Source: Candidatus Eiseniibacteriota bacterium
Lineage (GTDB): Bacteria; Joyebacterota; Joyebacteria; Joyebacterales; Joyebacteraceae
NCBI GenBank assembly: GCA_030639555.1
Contig: DAOWCM010000153.1
Location: 1 to 5,485 of the forward strand
Reading direction: 5' to 3'
DNA length: 5,485 bases
The notes beneath the pieces were generated by a model. The model was not told the origin of the DNA, did not search any database, and worked only from the letters and a program-made list of their open reading frames with translations. Of the stretch, positions 1-5,485 are shown piece after piece (the stretch's first letter is position 1; each line of letters starts with the position of its first letter). A program made the translations under genes and the position numbers.

Positions 1-640
1 CGGAGGCCGATTGCGGTCTCGCGGATGTCCTCCTCGTAAGGTTCGACCACCCCGAGGTACGAGATCATCCAGTCCCTCGAGATGTACTTGCCCAGCGTCA
101 TACGTGTGTTCAAGGTGTTCGGCACGTACTGGACCATTCCCTCTGAGGCGTTCCACATGTCGAGCTGCAGCAGGAAGTGCTCCACGAAGTCGATGTCGAT
201 GCGCACAAGATCCAGGTGGAGATTACGCCGGATTCTCGATTCTACGGGCGCCAGCAGGGGTCTGGCGACCCTGAGCGCGAGCTGCGTGCCAATGAGCTCT
301 ACGGCCCTTCTGCGCTCAAGCGCCGCCTGTTCCTCGGCTTCCAGGAGGTCGTAGCTCACGCCGTACTGAAGCTTGGACATGATCTTCTCCGGCGTGTTGT
401 CATCCGGGGAATCAGAGCTCAGGACCAGGGCGCTCTCGTCGAGCGTGACCCCGGACGCGGCCAGCGCCCACATGCCCTCGGACGTGTGCACCGACAGGCT
501 GATGACCGTTCCGTCCGCAACCCTCGTCTCCGCATCGATGTGAAAGCGCGGCGGCTCGCAGAAGGCGGGGAACTCGACAGAGACGTCACGGACGCCGAAC
601 TCCGTGTGGAGGTAAGTCACGGTGCCACGGGTCGACGCTA
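1..640 (-). other. C-terminal TamB (DUF490-type) conserved region of the TamB-like protein, incomplete
   Basis: From about residue 1094 onward the protein changes from loosely patterned beta sequence to the conserved C-terminal pattern of TamB. There is a G-x-V-x-Y-x(3)-x-F-G-V strand pair, a strand with P-P-R-F-H-I-D-A-E-T, the HTSEGMWALAASG strand, then a D-S-P-x-D helix entry leading to a turn at LQYG. A charged amphipathic helix follows (rich in A, E, R and L), and then LGKYISRDWMISYLG, which matches the G-K-Y-hydrophobic-T/S-x-D motif near the end of family members. In known TamB proteins this region faces the outer membrane and interacts with an Omp85 partner (TamA); that role is family knowledge and is not visible here. 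The last strands lie outside the window. Confidence 0.75.
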
Positions 641-3600
641 CCCGTCCCGACACGCACAGCGTGTGCCTGGACGGAACACCCAGGATGTCCAGGTAGCTCC
701 CGCGCTCGACGTTGAGGTTCGCGTCGGGCCGCCAGTACCAGAGGTTGCGTCCGGCCTTCATGCGCACCGACCACTCCGAATCTGACAGGAGGTCGCCGAT
801 CCCTCTGCCGCCGGATTTGATGAACGGGTACGTGAACGACAGGTCGGAGAACTCCATCTCGCCCCACAGAAGAGCGTTCTCGGACGGCCCCGCCAGCAGG
901 AACTCGGCCTCGCCGTCCTTGCCACTCAGGGCCACTCTCCCGAACTCGCCCGGGAGCATCAGTCCCGGCACGTTGGCCGTGACGCCCCGAGCGTCGGTGG
1001 ATACCGCCAGAACACCCAGGTCGACACCGCCGACCACGAGCGGGGCCAGCTCCCGGCCATCGAGAACCCTGCCCCGAACGCTCCTGACTCTCATGGCGCT
1101 TCCCTCTATTCGCCCGGTCACCTCACCGGACACGACCGCGCCGTCCGTGATGCTCACGCTCACCTCGACGTTGTCTACTCTCTCGAACAGCCCGGTAGGC
1201 ACCACGCGCTCGGCCCGGGCCTCCAGCCGCGCGCTTGCCAGGGTGACCGATTCGCCGTCGCCCACGAGAACAACGTTCAGAGTCCCACTTCCGGGGCCGC
1301 TCTCGGCGAGATCGGTGAACTCCGCCAGGAGAGCCAGGGGATTCCCGTCCACGTCGATGGTCAGCGTCCCGTCGGGTGCGTCGGCGTCTCGCCCGAGCAC
1401 ACCGTATGGTACTGTTCCCGCCAGGATCGCTCTGTAGTGTCCGTGCCGCTCGAGAACGAGCGGGTCAACGCGGACGATGCCGTCGGCGCTCGTCACACGC
1501 GCCGAGAACTCATCGAACGGAACGCCGAGGAACCCACCATCAGTGGCCACCACCCGGCCGTCTACGGTTGGGCTTTCCGTCGTGCCGCCGACCCCGACCG
1601 TCGCGTCGAACCTGGTGCCCGGGGTCCCACCCAGCATGGGTCCCGGGATACCGTCGCCCGTGATGGCCATCTCGAGCGCTCCTCCGGGCTCGGCGCGCCC
1701 CCGGGCCGTGACCACGGTCCGTCCCGATTCCACAAGCGTGAATTCCTCCAGGGAGGCGACGCCTCCTTCGAATCTCCCCACCGCGAACGCATCGAGACCG
1801 TGGACGCCGGCCACGGTCGCCGCACCCACGGTGACCTGCGCGGTAGCCACGGGCTCCCGCACCGTCCCGTGCACGGAGACCGACGCGAAGACCAGGCCGT
1901 CGACGCCACCCGGGGCCTCTCCAAGAACGGCAGCCAGCACACGGGGCAGACTCGCCCCGGACATGACGATCCCGGCGCTGAGGTCGCGATCGCCGCTGAG
2001 GCCGACGCGCATGTCTCCCTCGACGGAGTCGCCAAGACGCAGATTGCGGAGGGACACCTCCGAGCCGTCCGCCACGAAATCGGCCGTGAACGGTGCGGCG
2101 ACGCCCCTGATGGACGCATCGGGCGAGTCGAGAACCAGTTTGAGACCACCTCCTCCGTCCTCGTCTGTCGGCGTCAGGACGCCCGTGACCTCCACGGTCG
2201 CTTCTGCCTGCTCGCACGCGAACCCGACCCTGCCCCGAACAGAGAGCGAGTCGACATGGCCCGCGACGCGTATCGCTCCCGTGAGCGCGGTCGGGGGCAG
2301 CACCTCGGCCACCGCAGGAAACAGCGTGTCGACGGACACGCCCGACAGCACGATCTCGGCGACGACGCCCGGTGCGTCGAACAGGTTCTCCACCCGGCAG
2401 GTGACCGCGTAGGTCTTGTCGAATGAATCGAGCGAGACGCTGAGGTCACCGTCGGACAGAAGGAAGCCCCCCGCGCCTGAGCCCAGGCGGACCGATCCGA
2501 ATGACACATTCTCCCACGTCGCGAGCGATTCCAGGTTCGGGCGGTCGAGCGTTCCCCCTCCGACGACTTCACTCAAGGAGACCCTGCCGCGCCCGGTCGT
2601 GTCGCTCGTCGCGGCCGCCATGAGCTGGCGGACATCCAGTCCTCGCGCGTTCCCGCCGAACTCGAACCTCCACTGCTCGTCCGGCCCCTCCCTCTCGAGA
2701 GCGCCCGAAACGGAGACAGCGCCGCCGAAGACGCGGGCGTCGATGCCCTCCAGCCTGACGCTTCCCGGCGAGAGAGCCGCGGCGCCCGACAAGGAGGTCA
2801 GCGCGATGTCGCCGACCCCGACGGAGCCTTCAGAGATGATTACCACGGCCGTCGCAGCGTCGAAAGGCCCTTCCACGGACGCGGACAGGTCGACGCGGCC
2901 GTCGATGCGCGGCCCCGTCAGCTCCAGCAGGTCTGCCACCGGGGCCAGCGGCAGGTCCCTGGCCTCCAGGCGAACGCCCTCCATCACTCCCCTGTCCGAC
3001 GTCGCACCGCTCGCTGACCAGGACGCCGACCGCCATCTCCCGCTGGCGCTCTCGAGAGTGACCAGACCGCCGCGGAGCCTGCCGCTTGCTTGAATCCCGC
3101 CGAGCGTCTCGCTCACGGCCGTCATGACCACGACACCGTCTGCGATGTCGAAGCTGAGATCGAGCCCCCGCACCGTGTCCGGAGACACTGACGCGTAGAA
3201 CTCGGCCGACACCACACCTTCTCGGAACTCGACGGGCACGGAGGGCGGCACGGGGAGCCGTTCGTCCAGGCGCGCGTCGGACAGGGTCCCGTCAACCGCC
3301 AGCATCTCCAGAGATCTGTCCCAGGTGAACTTCGCCTGGAAGTTCCTCTCGCCGCCGAGGCAGTTCCCGGAGGCTCTACCGACGACCGGGCCCTCTCCGT
3401 CCCGCTCCAGCAGCAGATCTATCGAGTCGATTGTCAGCGTGCGATCCGTCCTGGCATCGCGGAAGGAGATCGTGGCCCCGGAGATACCCAGGTAGTCGGG
3501 CAGGTAGCTCTCGAGCGATGAGACATCGAACGGAGGACCAGCCGGTTCCTCGTCAGCCGGGTCGTGTCCGTAGTAGATCACGATTCTGGGGTCACTGATG

Positions 3601-3917
3601 ATGACGGCGGAGAGGGAGCGCTGAGGCACCAGGCCACCGGCGATCAGTTTCGGCAGGCTGACGGTGGCGGCAGCCGACGGCACCAGCACGTACCCGCCGT
3701 CCTCGAACCGGAGCATGATGTCGGTAAAATGAAGAGAGGCGAGCCCCATTTCGAGCCCGCCTACCGTCAGCTCGCCCGCGACCTCGGGCATTATCCTTCC
3801 GAGCACGGCGCGCTTGACGGCAGGGTGGCGCGACGCGACCTTGAGTCCCAGGAACGCCAGGGGCAGCACGGCGATGATCAGGATGGCCAGAACGACAACC
3901 CACCTGCGATGGCGCAT
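1..3917 (-). CDS. TamB/AsmA-superfamily translocation and assembly module protein (DUF490-like), 3' end outside window
   Basis: TamB-family proteins are long beta-taco proteins that start at the inner membrane, span the periplasm and end near an outer-membrane Omp85 partner; they are linked to phospholipid transport and outer-membrane protein assembly. The frame opens at ATG 3917-3915 and runs 1,305 codons to base 3 without a stop. Residues 1-5 are basic (MRHRR) and about 6-25 are hydrophobic, giving an uncleaved signal anchor. Residues ~30-71 follow the family N-terminus: a short amphipathic stretch, VAGELTVGGLEMGLASLHF, then DIMLRFEDGG. A long low-complexity middle alternates hydrophobic and polar residues with frequent glycines. 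The C-terminal block has TamB-type GTVTYLHTEFGVRDVSVEF (1098-1115 region), LSSDSPDDNTPEKIMSKLQYG-like sequence (from 1166; SP plus a helix ending LQYG at 1186), a charged helix (~1190-1232) and LGKYISRDWMISYLG (from 1275). E. coli TamB is 1,259 residues; by comparison perhaps 40-80 residues are missing. ATG 3917 is the only ATG/GTG/TTG in frame within the gap after clpC and has a Shine-Dalgarno. A generic AsmA-like protein is the alternative; the C-terminus favours TamB. Confidence 0.85.
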   Translation of the reverse strand, partial: MRHRRWVVVLAILIIAVLPLAFLGLKVASRHPAVKRAVLGRIMPEVAGELTVGGLEMGLASLHFTDIMLRFEDGGYVLVPSAAATVSLPKLIAGGLVPQRSLSAVIISDPRIVIYYGHDPADEEPAGPPFDVSSLESYLPDYLGISGATISFRDARTDRTLTIDSIDLLLERDGEGPVVGRASGNCLGGERNFQAKFTWDRSLEMLAVDGTLSDARLDERLPVPPSVPVEFREGVVSAEFYASVSPDTVRGLDLSFDIADGVVVMTAVSETLGGIQASGRLRGGLVTLESASGRWRSASWSASGATSDRGVMEGVRLEARDLPLAPVADLLELTGPRIDGRVDLSASVEGPFDAATAVVIISEGSVGVGDIALTSLSGAAALSPGSVRLEGIDARVFGGAVSVSGALEREGPDEQWRFEFGGNARGLDVRQLMAAATSDTTGRGRVSLSEVVGGGTLDRPNLESLATWENVSFGSVRLGSGAGGFLLSDGDLSVSLDSFDKTYAVTCRVENLFDAPGVVAEIVLSGVSVDTLFPAVAEVLPPTALTGAIRVAGHVDSLSVRGRVGFACEQAEATVEVTGVLTPTDEDGGGGLKLVLDSPDASIRGVAAPFTADFVADGSEVSLRNLRLGDSVEGDMRVGLSGDRDLSAGIVMSGASLPRVLAAVLGEAPGGVDGLVFASVSVHGTVREPVATAQVTVGAATVAGVHGLDAFAVGRFEGGVASLEEFTLVESGRTVVTARGRAEPGGALEMAITGDGIPGPMLGGTPGTRFDATVGVGGTTESPTVDGRVVATDGGFLGVPFDEFSARVTSADGIVRVDPLVLERHGHYRAILAGTVPYGVLGRDADAPDGTLTIDVDGNPLALLAEFTDLAESGPGSGTLNVVLVGDGESVTLASARLEARAERVVPTGLFERVDNVEVSVSITDGAVVSGEVTGRIEGSAMRVRSVRGRVLDGRELAPLVVGGVDLGVLAVSTDARGVTANVPGLMLPGEFGRVALSGKDGEAEFLLAGPSENALLWGEMEFSDLSFTYPFIKSGGRGIGDLLSDSEWSVRMKAGRNLWYWRPDANLNVERGSYLDILGVPSRHTLCVSGRVASTRGTVTYLHTEFGVRDVSVEFPAFCEPPRFHIDAETRVADGTVISLSVHTSEGMWALAASGVTLDESALVLSSDSPDDNTPEKIMSKLQYGVSYDLLEAEEQAALERRRAVELIGTQLALRVARPLLAPVESRIRRNLHLDLVRIDIDFVEHFLLQLDMWNASEGMVQYVPNTLNTRMTLGKYISRDWMISYLGVVEPYEEDIRETAIGL
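3857..3902 (-). other. N-terminal membrane anchor of the TamB-like protein
   Basis: Just after a basic start (MRHRR) the encoded protein has a run of about 18-20 hydrophobic residues, WVVVLAILIIAVLPLAFLGL, followed by a Lys and then a soluble-looking amphipathic segment. The positive-inside charge pattern predicts that the N-terminus stays in the cytoplasm while the rest of the chain is exported. No AXA-type cleavage site or lipobox cysteine follows, so it reads as a signal anchor and not a cleaved signal peptide. This is the topology expected of a TamB/AsmA-family protein fixed in the inner membrane. Confidence 0.8.
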
Positions 3918-3927
3918 TCCGAAAGAG

Positions 3928-3934
3928 CTCCCCC
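3928..3934 (-). promoter_or_regulatory. Ribosome binding site of the TamB-like gene
   Basis: On the minus strand GGGGGAG ends 10 bases before the ATG at 3917-3915, a workable if slightly long Shine-Dalgarno spacing. In this frame there is no ATG, GTG or TTG anywhere between the clpC stop and 3917; only a CTG at 3947-3945 is present. This site therefore fixes the start and places the membrane anchor immediately after it. Confidence 0.65.
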
Positions 3935-3974
3935 GCCCCGTCTGCAGGGCGGCGCGTCGAGTCGAAGCGGTCGA

Positions 3975-4005
3975 GCGGCCGGGCCCAGGGGGACGCTCCG
4001 GCCGC
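3975..4005 (-). terminator. GC-rich hairpin after clpC (possible attenuator or weak terminator)
   Basis: GCGGCCGG and CCGGCCGC form a perfect 8-bp inverted repeat around a 15-base loop, starting 12 bases after the clpC stop codon and lying wholly in the gap before the TamB-like gene. The stem is all G and C, so an RNA hairpin here would be very stable. There is no run of T after it on the minus strand (the sequence continues TCGACCGCTTCGACTCG), so it is not a canonical intrinsic terminator. It could slow or partly stop transcription, protect the clpC 3' end, or be a chance palindrome in GC-rich DNA. The remainder of the gap (3918-4017) shows no convincing -10/-35 promoter. Confidence 0.35.
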
Positions 4006-4017
4006 GGGAGCTGGACA

Positions 4018-5485
4018 TCACTTCGCCGCCGAGACCTTCTTCCGCGCCGTTCGGAACGTCAGTTCGTCGCCCTTGCGCTCGATCGCTATGCGGCCGCCGC
4101 CAAACTTGCCCTTGAGAATCTGCTCGGAGAGAGGATCCTCCAGATACCGCTGAATGGCCCTTCGGAGCGGCCGCGCTCCGAAGGCCGGATCGAATCCCTT
4201 CTCTATCAGAAGTTCCTTGGCCTCGTCGCTTATCTCGAGGCTGACACCCGCTTCTTTCACGCGCACCTCGAGCTCGCGCAATAGGATGTCGATGATCTCG
4301 CCCATCTCGTCCACGCCGAGCGCGCGGAACACCACGGTCCCGTCGACCCTGTTCAGGAACTCTGGATTGAACACGCGCTTGAGAGCCTCCGTGGCCTTGC
4401 CCTTCATCTGAGCGTAGCTGTCCTCGGTGCTCTCTTCCTGAGCGAAGCCTATCCCTTTGGTCTGCGCCAGGTCACGAGCTCCTACGTTTGATGTCATTAT
4501 GACAACCGTGTTGCGGAAGTCAACAGTCCGGCCGAAACTGTCCGTCAGCTGCCCGTCCTCGAGCACCTGAAGCAGGATATTGAACACGTCCGGATGCGCT
4601 TTCTCGATCTCATCGAACAGCACGACGCTGTAGGGGCGCCTTCTCACCTTCTCGGTCAGCTGGCCGCCCTCGTCGTAGCCCACGTAGCCGGGAGGGGCGC
4701 CCACGAGTCGCGAGACGGCGAAGCGCTCCATGTACTCGGACATGTCGAGCCTGATGAGCGCATTCTCGTCCTCGAACATGAACCCGGCGAGCGTCCTGGC
4801 AAGCTCCGTCTTCCCGACGCCGGTGGGTCCCAGGAAAATGAAGGAGCCGATGGGGCGCCTCGGGTCGCGCAGGCCGGCGCGGTTCCGGCGGACCGCCCTG
4901 GACACCGTCGTCAGCGCCTCCTCTTGCCCGACGACCCTCTTGCGGAGTTCGTCCTCCATGCGCAGGAGTTTCTCGGTCTCCTCCTGCGCCAGCTTCTTGA
5001 CCGGGATCCCTGTCATGCCGGCCACGACTTCGGCAACGTCTTCCGCGTCGACCTTGGCCCGACGCTGATTCTTGGACTGGACCAGGTCCTTGCGCGCGGT
5101 CTCCAGTTTCTGCTGGAATTCCCGCTCCTTGTCTCTGAGCTCGGCGGCCCGCTCGAACTCCTGGTTCTCGCTCGCGGCCCTCTTCTCACACGACACGCTG
5201 TCGAGCTCCTGCTCGAGTTCCTTTACCTCAACCGGGATCGTGCTGATCTCGAGCCGCGCGCGCGCTCCGGCTTCGTCGATGACGTCGATGGCCTTGTCGG
5301 GGAGGAAGCGATCGGATATGTAGCGGTCGGAAAAGCGGGCGGCGGAGACAATGGCCTCATCGGTAATCTTGACGCGGTGGTGAGCCTCGTAGCGCGACCT
5401 GAGCCCCTGTATGATCTTGATTGTTTCATCGACGCTGGGGGGCTGTATGATGATCGTCTGAAAGCGGCGATCGAGAGCCCCGTCC
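4018..5485 (-). CDS. clpC: ATP-dependent Clp protease ATP-binding subunit ClpC, C-terminal part (5' end outside window)
   Basis: ClpC is a cytoplasmic hexameric AAA+ unfoldase that threads substrates into the ClpP peptidase. About 488 codons are visible, ending in TGA (4020-4018); family members are usually about 810-850 residues, so the N-domain and most of the first ATPase domain lie beyond 5485. In visible-residue order: the end of D1 with its arginine-finger pair (DGALDRRFQ, 1-9); the D1 lid with RFLPDKAIDVIDEAG (59-73); a coiled M-domain with a UVR-type motif, QEFERAAELRDKE (about 108-120); then D2 with Walker A GPTGVGKT (219-226), pore loop GYVGYDEGG (266-274), Walker B VVLFDE (287-292), sensor-1 TSN (around 333), an IGF ClpP-docking tripeptide (345-347), arginine finger in FLNRVD (377-382) and sensor-2 GARPLRR (436-442). 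No key D2 residue is missing. The short UVR-bearing M-domain and the VGF/IGF loop separate it from ClpB, which has a longer M-domain and no ClpP loop. A GTG at 5196 is internal, because conserved ClpC sequence continues upstream of it in frame. Confidence 0.97.
   Translation of the reverse strand, partial: DGALDRRFQTIIIQPPSVDETIKIIQGLRSRYEAHHRVKITDEAIVSAARFSDRYISDRFLPDKAIDVIDEAGARARLEISTIPVEVKELEQELDSVSCEKRAASENQEFERAAELRDKEREFQQKLETARKDLVQSKNQRRAKVDAEDVAEVVAGMTGIPVKKLAQEETEKLLRMEDELRKRVVGQEEALTTVSRAVRRNRAGLRDPRRPIGSFIFLGPTGVGKTELARTLAGFMFEDENALIRLDMSEYMERFAVSRLVGAPPGYVGYDEGGQLTEKVRRRPYSVVLFDEIEKAHPDVFNILLQVLEDGQLTDSFGRTVDFRNTVVIMTSNVGARDLAQTKGIGFAQEESTEDSYAQMKGKATEALKRVFNPEFLNRVDGTVVFRALGVDEMGEIIDILLRELEVRVKEAGVSLEISDEAKELLIEKGFDPAFGARPLRRAIQRYLEDPLSEQILKGKFGGGRIAIERKGDELTFRTARKKVSAAK

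Noticed and set aside
1540..2217. Minus-strand open frames overlapping the middle of the TamB-like gene (also 1562-2149, 2174-2572 and 586-867)
   Set aside because: They are in other registers of the same strand, dominated by Arg and Gly or Ser and Pro, and the TamB-like frame runs uninterrupted through them. They are not evidence of a frameshift.
1437..2426. Long plus-strand open frames (also 1477-2412, 712-1437 and 177-785)
   Set aside because: They lie antisense to the TamB-like gene, are rich in Arg/Pro/Ser/His as expected of shadow frames in GC-rich DNA, and show no recognisable domain. The minus-strand frame has a coherent anchor and beta-type sequence throughout.
1..3917. Surface adhesin or autotransporter with repeated beta domains
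   Set aside because: There is an uncleaved N-terminal anchor, no repeat close enough to be seen at DNA level, and the C-terminus has TamB-type motifs and no barrel or sorting signal.
3564..4284. Plus-strand frames spanning the intergenic gap (3564-4115, 3814-4284)
   Set aside because: They are antisense to the ends of both genes, composition is shadow-like, and no Shine-Dalgarno or known motif supports them.
4018..5196. A separate short ClpC-like gene starting at the GTG at 5196
   Set aside because: The same frame continues upstream to 5484 with conserved ClpC sequence (RFLPDKAIDVIDEAG and DGALDRRFQ), so the GTG is an internal valine codon.
4018..5485. ClpB disaggregase instead of ClpC
   Set aside because: The M-domain is short with a UVR motif and there is an IGF ClpP loop; ClpB has a much longer coiled M-domain and lacks the loop.
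1..5485. tRNA, rRNA, CRISPR array, insertion sequence or attachment site
   Set aside because: Nearly all sequence is explained by two coding frames, and the only gap (100 bp) shows none of these structures.

Overview
The window is GC-rich (roughly two thirds G+C by eye). It holds two genes, both on the minus strand and both cut by a window edge. Together they fill almost all of the sequence. Read in the direction of transcription (high to low coordinates), the first is the C-terminal ~488 residues of a ClpC-type AAA+ unfoldase (5484 to 4018). A gap of about 100 bp follows (4017 to 3918). The second gene is a very long frame that opens at an ATG at 3917 and stays open for 1,305 codons until it leaves the window at base 1. 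I read it as a TamB/AsmA-superfamily bridge protein of the cell envelope.

The ClpC assignment is secure. The M-domain/UVR helix, Walker A and B, pore loop, sensor and arginine-finger motifs of the second ATPase ring, and an IGF ClpP-docking tripeptide are all visible. The TamB assignment rests on an N-terminal membrane anchor, a long series of glycine-punctuated beta-strand-type sequence, and a C-terminal block with the TamB (DUF490) pattern. I translated this frame by hand from end to end. It shows no stop or frameshift, and checkpoints near its far end stay in register.

A TamB-family protein implies an outer membrane, and ClpC with a UVR-type M-domain is typical of Firmicutes, Cyanobacteria and several less studied diderm phyla. 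Together with the high GC this suggests a diderm bacterium outside the classical Gamma- and Betaproteobacteria, for example of the Gemmatimonadota, Eisenbacteria, Krumholzibacteriota or Latescibacterota kind. This placement is inference and should be held loosely.

The two genes are co-oriented. The gap contains a strong GC hairpin without a T-run just after clpC and a Shine-Dalgarno sequence just before tamB. This fits either a leaky read-through unit or two transcription units. Functionally they pair cytoplasmic protein quality control with envelope lipid transport or outer-membrane biogenesis. No RNA gene, mobile element, CRISPR array or DNA repeat is evident. The many other open frames, including long plus-strand ones, are antisense shadows of the two genes. 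I saw no evidence of an undescribed defence or mobile system; the most interesting object is the divergent TamB-like protein and its placement directly behind clpC.
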